Program-made: the position numbers and the translations under genes
Shown: in pieces, positions 1 to 8,004 of the stretch
Layout of the letters: each line of letters starts with the position of its first letter
Numbering within the stretch: position 1 is the stretch's first letter
From: Elusimicrobia bacterium LH_S2
GTDB taxonomy: Bacteria; CG03; SLGR01; JAGXOG01
DNA: 49,487 bases
NCBI GenBank assembly: GCA_023660015.1
Contig: JAGXOG010000004.1
Span: forward strand, 1 to 49,487
Direction: 5' to 3'
Notes under the pieces: model-generated
Told to the model about the DNA's origin: nothing
What the model saw: the letters and a program-made list of their open reading frames with translations, nothing else
Database searches by the model: none

Positions 1-20
1 CCTCTTATAGTATTAGCATT

Positions 21-1838
21 CTATTTAATCTTATCCCATAATTCCGCCATCTTTTTTGCGGCAGGTGATTTTGGGGCATATTCAGGCAAAGTAAGTCCTT
101 CTATCTGCGCTTCAGTTATATTTCTGTCATATGGAATCTCGCCCAGAATATCCTGTCCGTATTTTTCTGTCAGTTTAAATATCCCTGAAATCTGTGTAGG
201 ATTCAAATCACTTTTATTCACAACAACCCCTGCTTTCAATTTAAAATGTTTAACTAAATCCAAAACTCTCTCAAGATCGTGTATTCCTGCAACTGTGGGT
301 TCGGTTACAATTAAGACATAATCCACTCCTGTAAGAGAGGCTATAACAGGACAACCTATCCCCGGCGAACCATCATAGATGATTCTTAATGCATTATCAT
401 CAGCAGCCAGTTCACCGGCTTTCTTCTTTATGAGGGTTACCAGTTTACCGCTGTTTTCTCCGGCCGGCGAAAGCTTTGCATGCGCCATAGGCCCGAATCT
501 TGTAGAAGAGTTAAACCAGATGCCGCTTCTCACTTCTTTTGAACTTATGGCCTGAAAGGGACAAACTTCAAGGCAAGCGCCGCAACCTTCACAAGCCAGT
601 TCATTAATTTTGTATTTTCCATCACTTTCATGAGAAACAGCATCAAACTTGCAGATTTCTTCACATCGGCCGCAGCCAGTGCATTTACCTGTTTCTATCT
701 CCATTTTTTCACCGCCTATAAAATAGCCGCTATCTTTTATATCAGGTTTCAAAATAAAATGTAAATCAGCGGCGTCAACATCACAATCAGCTATTGCCGC
801 TTCTCCCCGCGAATAAAAGGAAAATGCGGCAGCTATAGATGTCTTGCCCGTCCCTCCTTTTCCGCTTATAACTAAAATCTGCCGGGCAGAAGGCGCAGAA
901 TGAACAGCGTGCGAGACAGGTTTTTCCTTTTCTCCTTTTAGCTCCTGAACCGAAAAAGACTGCGGCATTTGCCGAACAACTTTTGGCGCTTCCTCAATAA
1001 TATTTTGGGCAATGTCAGTAAAAAGTTTATTATATTTTTCGGTTTCAGATGCGATCAGTTTGCCTTCTGAATATATTCGGGCTATTTCTCTTTCGTCAGG
1101 AATCCGCCCTATAATTTTTAGATTATGTTTGGAACAATATTCCTCAAGTTCTTTCGCTCCGGGATAAAGCCTATTTGCAATAACTAACGGTTTTATACCC
1201 ATTAAAGAACAAAGATCAACAGTAAGTTTAAAATCATGCATACCGAAAGGAGTTGGATCGGTAACAAGAAGTGTAATATCCGCATCTTTAATTGCCTCAG
1301 CTGTGGGGCAAGCCGCGCCCGGGGGAGAATCCAAAAGAGTTACTCCTTCCCGAGGAACACTTTTCACCTTATTAATTACTCTTACTGTTATTGCTCCCTC
1401 GCCGGTATTAATCAGTCCCCAGCGACAATTAATTTGACTGCTCTTTCCCCATTTTAACTTTCCAACCGACCGCTTCTTTTCTACAATCGCGCCGGTCGGA
1501 CAGACTAAAGAACAAGCTCCACATGAATTACAAAGTTCGGGGAAAAATAATATCTTTTCCCCCATTTTAATAACGGCGTTAGAACGGCAAACTTCCTCGC
1601 AGCGTCCGCAAAGCGTGCACTTTTCATCCACTTCAGCCGGAGTGGAAACAAGTATCTCTTCATCACCATATATCTCAGGTTTTAAAAACAAGTGACCGTC
1701 AGGAGCTTCAACATCGCAATCCAGATAAGTAGTTTTTTCTTTCATGCTTTCAAATATATAAGCCAGATTTGTGGAAACAAGCGTCTTTCCTGTTCCTCCC
1801 TTGCCGCTTGCTACAGCAATATTAAGTTTTTTAATCAT
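21..1838 (-). CDS. Fused tandem MinD-type ATPase with two ferredoxin inserts
   Basis: This is two complete MinD/ParA-like P-loop ATPases in one 605-residue chain. Each half carries a deviant Walker A motif SGKGGTGKT (residues 11-19 and 325-333). Each half also has an inserted 2[4Fe-4S] ferredoxin domain: Cys 74, 77, 80, 84 with 103, 106, 109, 113 in the first, and Cys 386, 389, 392, 396 with 416, 419, 422, 426 in the second. Switch-like motifs LLDSPPG and IYDGSPG are visible. A linker of about 40 residues (280-320) joins the halves. In most anaerobes these are two adjacent genes of about 290 codons, so the fusion is notable. Family members are soluble Fe-S ATPases; in the Desulfovibrio ORP cluster paired MinD ATPases accompany a NifX-fold metal protein. 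The ATG overlaps the stop of the upstream hydrolase (ATGA), which suggests translational coupling. It is last in the cluster. The exact role is unknown. Confidence 0.93.
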   Translation of the reverse strand: MIKKLNIAVASGKGGTGKTLVSTNLAYIFESMKEKTTYLDCDVEAPDGHLFLKPEIYGDEEILVSTPAEVDEKCTLCGRCEEVCRSNAVIKMGEKILFFPELCNSCGACSLVCPTGAIVEKKRSVGKLKWGKSSQINCRWGLINTGEGAITVRVINKVKSVPREGVTLLDSPPGAACPTAEAIKDADITLLVTDPTPFGMHDFKLTVDLCSLMGIKPLVIANRLYPGAKELEEYCSKHNLKIIGRIPDEREIARIYSEGKLIASETEKYNKLFTDIAQNIIEEAPKVVRQMPQSFSVQELKGEKEKPVSHAVHSAPSARQILVISGKGGTGKTSIAAAFSFYSRGEAAIADCDVDAADLHFILKPDIKDSGYFIGGEKMEIETGKCTGCGRCEEICKFDAVSHESDGKYKINELACEGCGACLEVCPFQAISSKEVRSGIWFNSSTRFGPMAHAKLSPAGENSGKLVTLIKKKAGELAADDNALRIIYDGSPGIGCPVIASLTGVDYVLIVTEPTVAGIHDLERVLDLVKHFKLKAGVVVNKSDLNPTQISGIFKLTEKYGQDILGEIPYDRNITEAQIEGLTLPEYAPKSPAAKKMAELWDKIK

Positions 1839-2543
1839 AAATCCAGCCCCTTACATTCAGAAAATTCTATAAAATCCTCTCCCCATTCTCGGCGAAACAT
1901 ATCCAACGCTCTATCTGACGTGCAGTGACAAAGACCTAATTTTTTCACTCTCTCTGTCCTCAAATCATCCATGCTGTTTTAATTTCGTTCTCCTGCGAAT
2001 TGTAAAAATGAGCGCCGCCGAAAATGGCGTAAATTCTTTCGCCCGTTATTTCCGCCGCATTGCGCGCCATGGCAACTACACCGGGATGCGCGCAACCGCA
2101 AATCAGGACAGGACCTTTCGCCGAAGAAAGAATAAGCCCGATTTCATCAGGCCCTGTAAGACCTTTAAGTTCATCAGTTGTAATAATACTTTCCATAATT
2201 TGCCTTGCTTTTTTCACCCGGCTTACAGAAACATTCTTTACAGAAATATTTTTCTCAAATTCAGCATTAAAAGATGATGGAATAAAAATATTTGCGGAAA
2301 CTTCTTTCATAAGCAAATCATTTAGACCCCCTGTATGGTCCCCATGGTCATGCGATAAAATTATCGTATCTATACTGTCTGGTGTCACCGAAAGCTTCTC
2401 TAAATTGTGTAAAAGTTTCTGCCGGTCATCGCGGTATCAAAAAGAAGACGACGTTCTCTATCTTCTATCAGGCAGGAAAAACCCCACCCGTTTTCAAAAC
2501 CAGGTAAGTTCAACCGATTATCATAAATAACTTTTATTTTCAT
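1835..2543 (-). pseudogene. Metallo-beta-lactamase-fold hydrolase, COG1237-like, two frameshifts
   Basis: Three frame segments together make one MBL-fold protein of about 235 residues. The start ATG at 2541-2543 gives MKIKVIYDN and runs to LLFDT. The middle frame (about 2432-1973) holds the metal-binding motif HDHGDHTGG and the later CGCAHPG motif. The last frame gives the family-typical tail GLCHCTSDRALDMF and ends at 1835. The first shift lies at about 2431, where adding one G on the coding strand restores the usual DTGD motif. The second is at about 1972, where one added G restores TAMDDL. The end overlaps the MinD fusion start by four bases. This family includes the dihydropterin-related metal hydrolases of COG1237. 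Two independent one-base losses could be early decay or consensus errors; all motifs are otherwise preserved. Confidence 0.85.
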
Positions 2544-2564
2544 AGCGTCATCTATTTTTTTAAC

Positions 2565-3914
2565 TCACAGCTTCTTCAATGCATCCTGGGCGGCTATTAC
2601 CAAATGATATTTTGTGGGAGGCGGAGTAAGATAAGGATGGGTTGCCATCTGAAAAGTTTCCATCTCACTGGCTGTAAAATGTTTCTCTATAGCCATGCTT
2701 ATTATGTTTATTATTTCCCCTGCCGAAAAACTGCCCGCGACTTGGCCACCGATAAGAATACCCGAATCTTTTGAAAAAATAAGTTTAATTTTTATTTTAG
2801 AACACCCCGGCATTTTTCCGGGATGCTTATCGGTCACCTCAGATTCACCTGTTACAAAATCAAAATTCTCTGTTTTCGCTGCATTCTCTGTCAAACCCGC
2901 CGACCCCATAACTAAACCATCTATATATGTGGAAAACACTCCTATGGTTCCGTGAATCTGGTGTATAGATTTCAATTCGTAAAGATTGGTTCCTGCAATT
3001 CTGGCTTCTGCTGTTGCTACAGATGCAAGCTTCACGGGAGCATCTTTCCTTGTAAAAAAATCTCGCTTACCTGCGCAATCCCCGACCGCGAAAACAGAAG
3101 AAGCAGAAGTTCTCATATATTCATCTGTCCATATACCTTTACCTCTGCCTATATCTATCCCTGCTTCACGGGCAAGCTCAGTATTTGGAACATCTCCTAT
3201 TCCGCCGACAACCGCATCAATATCCAGAATGCTGCCGTCAGAAAGAGTCGCTTTCTCAACTGTCTGACGACCACTAAACTCCTTTACCTTAATATCCGTC
3301 ATAATCTTCACGCCTTTGCTCTCTAATTTGCCGCGAGCCAGGGAAGCGAACTCATCATCAAAAGAAAAAGACAAAATCTGAGGCATCATTTCTACCAGAT
3401 AAATATTTTTCTTCTCTTCTGAAGAAGCAAGTTCATCGGCAAATTCAACTCCTATGAAACCACCACCGAGAATCAATACATTTTGAGATTTTTTCAGCTT
3501 ATTCATCATATCTGAAAGATAATTGAAATCTTTCTTAATCGGAAAAATATTTTCAAGTTCAATCCCTGCAACAGGCGGGATCATGGGTTTTGAACCTATT
3601 GCCAAAACCAGCTTCTCGTAAAAATATTCATCGTTAGAATGACCTGTCACTTTTTTCTCCATCTTGTCTAAGGATATGGCCTTGTCCACTTTAATCTCAA
3701 TACCTGATTTTTCGAGAGGCGTCAGTGACATTATATTATCCTCTGGCTTTGCTAAACTTGATACCATATACGGAATCCCGCAAGGAATAACACCCGTTTC
3801 TTTTTCTTTGAGAATAAGAATTTTCTTTTCCGGATAATACTTCTTTGCGGTTCCAGCAACAACCGCACCCGCAGGTCCGCCACCTACAATCAAAAGATCT
3901 GTTGAAATTTTCAT
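2565..3914 (-). CDS. CoA-disulfide reductase / NADH oxidase-like flavoprotein
   Basis: A pyridine-nucleotide disulfide oxidoreductase of about 449 residues. It has an N-terminal FAD motif GGGPAG (residues 11-16), a redox Cys45 in the context IPCGIPY (the single-cysteine arrangement of CoA-disulfide reductases and NADH oxidases), an NAD-binding motif GGGFIGVEFADE, and the second FAD motif AVGDC. A C-terminal dimerisation domain follows, with no rhodanese domain. The chosen ATG at 3912-3914 overlaps the upstream stop as ATGA; a longer reading adds 24 residues of unlikely, Cys-rich sequence. It likely reduces CoA-disulfide, persulfide or polysulfide using NAD(P)H. Next to a cysteine desulfidase-like gene, a role in sulfane-sulfur handling is a reasonable inference. 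Confidence 0.85.
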   Translation of the reverse strand: MKISTDLLIVGGGPAGAVVAGTAKKYYPEKKILILKEKETGVIPCGIPYMVSSLAKPEDNIMSLTPLEKSGIEIKVDKAISLDKMEKKVTGHSNDEYFYEKLVLAIGSKPMIPPVAGIELENIFPIKKDFNYLSDMMNKLKKSQNVLILGGGFIGVEFADELASSEEKKNIYLVEMMPQILSFSFDDEFASLARGKLESKGVKIMTDIKVKEFSGRQTVEKATLSDGSILDIDAVVGGIGDVPNTELAREAGIDIGRGKGIWTDEYMRTSASSVFAVGDCAGKRDFFTRKDAPVKLASVATAEARIAGTNLYELKSIHQIHGTIGVFSTYIDGLVMGSAGLTENAAKTENFDFVTGESEVTDKHPGKMPGCSKIKIKLIFSKDSGILIGGQVAGSFSAGEIINIISMAIEKHFTASEMETFQMATHPYLTPPPTKYHLVIAAQDALKKL

Positions 3915-4978
3915 AATAATCCTCTTTCTTTCTGTCCGACAACATTTTTCACAGCCATCAAAGCAAGTTGTGCTTTTATAGCACAAACAGGCTCGGCTCC
4001 TTCACATTTAAGCCCCTTTAAAGACTTAAATATTAATAGCATATTATCCCTGATTTTTTCAAGACTTAGTTCGTTAAATAAAGACAAACCTGCCGCCAGC
4101 GATGGAGCGGCTTTGCTGGCAAGACCGCAATCGCCTGAAATACGACCCTTGCTGTTAGTAAGATAAATTTGTGTGAGGACAGCAAACAAAACGGAAGGTA
4201 AAATCTTTTTACCTAATTTTTTGTAAAGAACATAAAAAGGTATAGCTAAAAATATACCCTGATTACCCGAACCCGTAACTGTAATAACTTTTAATGAAGC
4301 CCCTTCCATTCTCTTTTTCACAAGCCCTTTCACTCCTTCAAAAATATCAGTGTAATAAAACTTTTCATATAATAGACCTTCTGCTTGAATAAACTTTTCT
4401 ACAATATCTTCCAGTTCCCGATTGCGTTGAAAAACAATATCCATAATCTCACCCATACTCTTAATTTTGTAAACAGTATCTTTTTTTTCATCTATAATTT
4501 TACGGTCTCCGAAGTAAATACTTTTAATGTTATCATGGCGGCCTTCAACAATGACACGCGCTGTTTTACCCCCTGATATAACCCTGACATCCACAAAAAT
4601 CCCGTCGATGTCTTTTACAGAAACTTTCAGCCAGTTTTTACGATTCAGTAATGCTTTAATTTTAAGTTTTTCTTTTTTGCCTAATCCGGCAAAAGGATTA
4701 AACTCTGAAGATTTTGTATAAATACCGCTTGCCGCCGCGGCTTCAACACCCTTTATTTTCATAACAGGAATTTTGACCGTGGATATATTTCTGGAAACAT
4801 CCCGCGAAACCAAAACTTTTGCCTTAAAATCCGAAGGAAATTTTTCTCGTTCAGTTTTATTTAGGAAAATTTCTTTAGCATGTGCGAAAGCAAAAGCTAC
4901 GCTTGCAGGTTCCGTACATCCCACTACTTCATTTATTTCACTTTCCAGCAATTCCCGTAAATTTTTAGAAGAGAACAT
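3911..4978 (-). CDS. L-cysteine desulfidase-like protein (CyuA/UPF0597 family)
   Basis: A 355-residue member of the serine dehydratase alpha-like / UPF0597 family. The signature GCTEPASVA near the N-terminus carries Cys21. Further conserved cysteines are Cys284 in SGDCGLASKAAPS and Cys325/Cys332 in KCEGAEPVCAIKA, matching the Fe-S ligand pattern of L-cysteine desulfidases. Known family members release sulfide, ammonia and pyruvate from cysteine using a 4Fe-4S cluster. It is separated from the DUF364 gene by one base and overlaps the flavoprotein start by four, so the three are probably one operon. It could supply sulfide for cluster assembly; that is inference from context. Confidence 0.85.
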   Translation of the reverse strand: MFSSKNLRELLESEINEVVGCTEPASVAFAFAHAKEIFLNKTEREKFPSDFKAKVLVSRDVSRNISTVKIPVMKIKGVEAAAASGIYTKSSEFNPFAGLGKKEKLKIKALLNRKNWLKVSVKDIDGIFVDVRVISGGKTARVIVEGRHDNIKSIYFGDRKIIDEKKDTVYKIKSMGEIMDIVFQRNRELEDIVEKFIQAEGLLYEKFYYTDIFEGVKGLVKKRMEGASLKVITVTGSGNQGIFLAIPFYVLYKKLGKKILPSVLFAVLTQIYLTNSKGRISGDCGLASKAAPSLAAGLSLFNELSLEKIRDNMLLIFKSLKGLKCEGAEPVCAIKAQLALMAVKNVVGQKERGLL

Positions 4979-4979
4979 T

Positions 4980-5714
4980 TTATCTTTCTCCTTTCAACAA
5001 TGTCAGCATTTTTTTCCCTTTCAGCTGTCTATAATTCGCACCCTGTTTCAAATACTGCAGTAAGACCGCGGGCTCAGATACAGAAGTACCGCTAACAGCA
5101 TCCAACCCGAATTCAAAAAGAATATCTGTTAGGGGCGTAGAAGGACCTAAAATCAACTTGTAGGCTTCCGGTTTTAAATAAGACATTACATCAGCAAAGC
5201 TGTGGTTTGTAAGTGTCGTAGCTGATATTGCCGCAACATCAGCCTCACAAAGAAGTTCTGCTTCATCTTCCTGAGGTAAAATTCCCGGAGCAGAATTTGT
5301 GTCAAAAACCATAAGCCTCTCCACATCTTTTTTTAAAGTTGCGGCAAAAGGAAAATTACCTATTACGGCAAGCGTCTTACCTTTCGCATGCGCTCTTAGC
5401 ACATCCACCGCATTAACCTCTATAAAACGATTTTCCGCAGGAAACGGCACAGCCGAATTGATAGCAGCCATACCAACTGACGCTTCAAGAATATTATCTG
5501 AATAGATGTATTCCGCCAGTTGTTTTACATCCATGCCCTCAAGTTTTCCCGACTCAGTAATACCCCTGCAGCGACCGGAACCGCAAGGCTCCCTTAATGC
5601 ACTGGCAAGACCGTAACGAACAGTTGTCACCGCAACATCAAAAGCGCCAACAAAAACTTTACTCACTTTTATTTCGGGCAAAGACGATATCAATCGCTTA
5701 TAAAGTTTTTCCAT
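4980..5714 (-). CDS. DUF4213/DUF364 putative heavy-metal chelation protein
   Basis: A 244-residue protein matching the DUF364 family (N-terminal DUF4213, then the Rossmann-like DUF364 part). Recognisable features are the N-terminal segment ending GSGRCRGI, the motif IGNFPFA, a central [10 protein letters not shown] segment and the ITTxNH-like TTLTNH, then LILGPSTPL towards the C-terminus. Family members are cytosolic, of unknown reaction, and named for a proposed metal-chelating site found by structural genomics. It lies directly upstream of the cysteine desulfidase-like gene and downstream of a permease remnant that looks like a nickel/cobalt exporter, so a link to transition-metal handling is plausible. 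Confidence 0.85.
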   Translation of the reverse strand: MEKLYKRLISSLPEIKVSKVFVGAFDVAVTTVRYGLASALREPCGSGRCRGITESGKLEGMDVKQLAEYIYSDNILEASVGMAAINSAVPFPAENRFIEVNAVDVLRAHAKGKTLAVIGNFPFAATLKKDVERLMVFDTNSAPGILPQEDEAELLCEADVAAISATTLTNHSFADVMSYLKPEAYKLILGPSTPLTDILFEFGLDAVSGTSVSEPAVLLQYLKQGANYRQLKGKKMLTLLKGER

Positions 5715-5720
5715 AATTTT

Positions 5721-6080
5721 TTATAAATTTCCCATAAATAACAGCATGCCGAATAAGAAAATTACTAATGAACCTGTAATATCCATAATTCTTTCTATTT
5801 TTATTCTCTTTGGCATTTTTTCAATAAAAGTTCCGATTCCTTATTTAGATTTAATTGTTACAACAGCAACAATTGAAATAGTAAGCGCCATGCCCAAAGA
5901 GATAAGAAGCGCCGGAAAAATACCCAAATATAAAAAATGCAGGAAACTCAGAAAAATAAATAAACCGGTCATAATTAAAAGAGGAATGTCTGCTATCATC
6001 AACGAACTGCTTATGACGGCGGAATATCTTCTCAGCGGCGCCAGGCAAAATGTCATTCTCTGCGAGAGGGTAGGGCGCAT
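5721..6080 (-). pseudogene. Remnant of NicO-type nickel/cobalt permease (C-terminal part)
   Basis: One minus-strand frame encodes two or three hydrophobic helices ([18 protein letters not shown], then the small-residue helix [18 protein letters not shown]), a TAA stop, then in the same frame a basic loop and a last helix [15 protein letters not shown]. The order of an SLGMALT helix, a short loop and a final hydrophobic helix resembles the C-terminus of NicO/RcnA permeases. The N-terminal half with its metal-binding His motif is absent, and the in-frame TAA follows TIKSK. The neighbouring DUF364 metal-chelation gene supports the call. It could instead be another small membrane protein; confidence is modest. 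Confidence 0.4.
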
Positions 6081-6089
6081 TTCACATAG

Positions 6090-6246
6090 TCAACGCGTTT
6101 TACGCTCGATATAAGCACCGTACCTGCTCTTAAAAAAAATTCCACCTATTGTAATAATAGATCCGTCACATTCTGCCGGTGTGAGAGAGTTTGTGCCGTC
6201 ACTCTGTCTTAGATGGCATCCGGCGCCGACAGAAAATGCCCCCTCC
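6090..6246 (-). other. Short open frame of unknown nature between methyltransferase and permease remnant
   Basis: About 51 codons are open from just after the methyltransferase stop to TGA at 6090. A strong purine stretch (GAGGAGGGGG) precedes it, but there is no clear start codon. The translation contains TPAECDGSIITIGGIFF and [10 protein letters not shown]. It was not recognised. It could be a domain fragment attached to the broken permease, or chance. Confidence 0.25.
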
Positions 6247-6247
6247 T

Positions 6248-6874
6248 CTATGATTTTTGAGCTTTAACAGCCACAAAACTTCCTCTACCATATCCTTTCT
6301 CAATTTTGTCAATATGCTCTAAATTCTTGTAACTTTCAAACAAAGTCTGAAGAACCTCAAAGTTCCCAAAACCGGAAGATGACAGGAGAGAGAGCATCTC
6401 CCCAGATGAAAAAAAGGTGGCGGATTTATAAAAAGGGCTCTCCTTGCTTATATATTCTTTTCCCATTTCACTGTTCTTATCAATGATACCGGCTATCAAA
6501 AATCCGCCGAATTTTAAAATTCTAACTGCTTCCAATAACGATTTTTCCGCATCATCCACAAAACACAATGTCATCATCAGTAAAATATAATCAAAACTTT
6601 CATCGCCGTACGGCAAATCTTCCGCTGGCGCCAAAGTTGTTAAAATACCTCGCTGTGAAGCTAACTTCAGCATTTTTTCGGAGACATCAACTCCTTCCTT
6701 AATCCCGAGTTCCTGAGCAAATTTACCGGTTCCTACTCCCACTTCAAGTCCCCGCCCCTTTTTAGGCAAGAGGCGACGAAGCAGTTCTACTTCTGTCTCA
6801 TATGCAAATTTATGGTTTTCAAACCAATTATCATAACGGCCGGATAATTTATCAAAAACACTGCTTTTTCTCAT
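6248..6874 (-). CDS. Class I SAM-dependent methyltransferase (UbiE-like)
   Basis: A 208-residue Rossmann-fold methyltransferase. The SAM-binding motif I reads LEVGVGTGKFA, followed by GVDVSEKML (motif II acidic turn), APAEDLPYGDESFD (motif III region) and LLEAVRILKFGGFLIAGI (post-motif III). The length is normal for a stand-alone Methyltransf_11 enzyme. The substrate is unknown. Its ATG is weakly served by a distant GAGG. Its position inside the NifX/DUF364 cluster suggests a metal- or metalloid-related substrate, but nothing in the sequence proves this. Confidence 0.85.
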   Translation of the reverse strand: MRKSSVFDKLSGRYDNWFENHKFAYETEVELLRRLLPKKGRGLEVGVGTGKFAQELGIKEGVDVSEKMLKLASQRGILTTLAPAEDLPYGDESFDYILLMMTLCFVDDAEKSLLEAVRILKFGGFLIAGIIDKNSEMGKEYISKESPFYKSATFFSSGEMLSLLSSSGFGNFEVLQTLFESYKNLEHIDKIEKGYGRGSFVAVKAQKS

Positions 6875-6886
6875 CTAAATTAAACC

Positions 6887-7183
6887 TCAACCGTCATAAA
6901 ACCTATTAAAATAATTTTGTTCCGCGTCCCATTCTTTACCTCGCCTGGAAAATTAGGACCGGTAAACGAAATACTATAATTTAAACAGTAATCAAGCATC
7001 TTTTCATAAGAGACAGTTAGTTTTTTAAATTTAGCTCACAGGATTGTTTTTATGACTCAGGAAATCTGTCCGGATGAAATTCCAAAGCAAGTTTTCCATA
7101 CGCGACTTTTAATTCTATCAATAATATACCATCTCCTAAATCTAGGAAATTCGCAACTTTTCTCAATTTATTATTCAGATTTA
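6887..7183 (-). pseudogene. J-domain mini-protein, frameshifted copy A
   Basis: One frame reads ANFLDLGDG...VAYGKLALEFHPDRFPES, a J-domain with its diagnostic HPD tripeptide, and then stops. Another frame continues with SYEKMLDYCLNYSISF, and a third gives KEWDAEQNYFNRFYDG before TGA at 6887. Joined, they form a small (about 95 residue) J-domain protein with the same plan as the copy at 23775-24090 (HPD, then a DYC-x-Y-x-YSF motif, then an acidic/aromatic FYDxW-like end). At least two frameshifts separate the pieces and no good start codon is visible. J-domains stimulate Hsp70 ATPase; in Fe-S clusters they may assist scaffold unloading. Confidence 0.65.
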
Positions 7184-7186
7184 TCT

Positions 7187-7510
7187 TTAAGTCGTTTTTA
7201 GATATTTCTCCACTGCCTCGCGCACCGTCTGATTCTCGGAATATCCGTTCTCAACCTTAATGCCCATAGAAGTCAGAGCGCTCATTGCATTAGGCCCGAC
7301 AGCACCGGTAAGAACAACTTTGGCACCGCGATCAGAAATCTGTCTTGCGGCAGCAGGGCCCGCTCCGCCTGCCATATTTATACCGCTGTTTGACAGAGGT
7401 TCAAATTTCATGGTCTCCGAATCCACAATCAAGAAATACTGGCACCTACCGAATTTTTCACTTACCCTGGCGCTCATTGACCCGCCGGTGGCCGCTACAG
7501 CTATTTTCAT
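7187..7510 (-). CDS. NifX/NifB-family metal-cofactor protein 1
   Basis: A 107-residue single-domain protein of the dinitrogenase iron-molybdenum cofactor family (RNase H-like fold). It starts MKIAVAATGG, has the family hallmark EKFGRCQYFLIVD, then a GGAGPAAARQISD helix segment and GAVGPNAMSALTSMGI. Such proteins bind or carry metal clusters; the ORP protein of sulfate reducers, which holds a Mo-Cu-S cluster, belongs to this fold. No nitrogenase genes are present, so nitrogen fixation is not implied. Its ATG overlaps the stop of the upstream paralogue (ATGA), so the two are co-translated. Confidence 0.9.
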   Translation of the reverse strand: MKIAVAATGGSMSARVSEKFGRCQYFLIVDSETMKFEPLSNSGINMAGGAGPAAARQISDRGAKVVLTGAVGPNAMSALTSMGIKVENGYSENQTVREAVEKYLKTT

Positions 7511-7899
7511 TTTTCCTCCTTATTTCCGTGATTGCTCACGGATTTGTTCTCACCAGAACCTTTCCCGTCTCCCGGATTACATAGATTCTCAGCTCCTTCA
7601 AGCGTACCTTTTTTCAGTTTCTCAATAACTTCGGCAACAGTGCCGGTTATCCCGATAATGGACTTTATTTTTTTTTCGGCAAAAAGCCCTGATGCCCTCT
7701 GCCCCATGCCTCCGGCAATTATAGCTTTCGCTTTCATATTCCCGAAATACTCCGGCAAAAATCCAGGATTATGCCCGGGGTTTTTTATAACTTTAGTTTT
7801 TATTACTTTACCGCCTTCAATATCAACCACCGTAAATTCCGGACATCGCCCGAAGTGCGCCGATACCATTTCTCCGTCCGTTGAAATAACACATCTCAT
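7507..7899 (-). CDS. NifX/NifB-family metal-cofactor protein 2, with hydrophilic tail
   Basis: A 130-residue paralogue beginning MRCVISTDG, with SAHFGRCPEFTVVD (the family metal-site region) and IAGGMGQRASGLF. After about residue 100 it carries the C-terminal tail common in one subgroup, GAENLCNPGDGKGSGE, with one conserved Cys and several charged residues. It has a strong ribosome site (AAGGAG) placed right after a small hairpin (7912-7928). It overlaps NifX 1 by four bases. Two or more paralogues may form hetero-oligomers around a shared cluster; this is an inference from the multi-copy arrangement. Confidence 0.9.
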   Translation of the reverse strand: MRCVISTDGEMVSAHFGRCPEFTVVDIEGGKVIKTKVIKNPGHNPGFLPEYFGNMKAKAIIAGGMGQRASGLFAEKKIKSIIGITGTVAEVIEKLKKGTLEGAENLCNPGDGKGSGENKSVSNHGNKEEK

Positions 7900-7911
7900 T
7901 TTTTTCTCCTT

Positions 7912-7928
7912 GCCAACTACAAGTTGGC
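7912..7928 (-). promoter_or_regulatory. Small hairpin just upstream of the NifX 2 ribosome site
   Basis: Perfect 7-bp inverted repeat GCCAACT / AGTTGGC with a 3-nt loop. On the coding strand it ends directly before AAGGAG of the NifX 2 gene. It could modulate translation or mark a processing site between the DUF89 and NifX 2 genes. No T-run follows, so it is not a classical terminator. Confidence 0.45.
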
Positions 7929-8004
7929 GTATCCGTCTGGCACAGAGAAAATATCATAGAGATTTTCACCGCATGATCGCCGCCGAACATTCTCACATCT
8001 CCGG

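Noticed and set aside
6120-6246. A metal riboswitch before the permease remnant
   Set aside because: No match to the conserved elements of NiCo, cobalamin or Moco riboswitches could be made by eye; the stretch reads as open frame instead.
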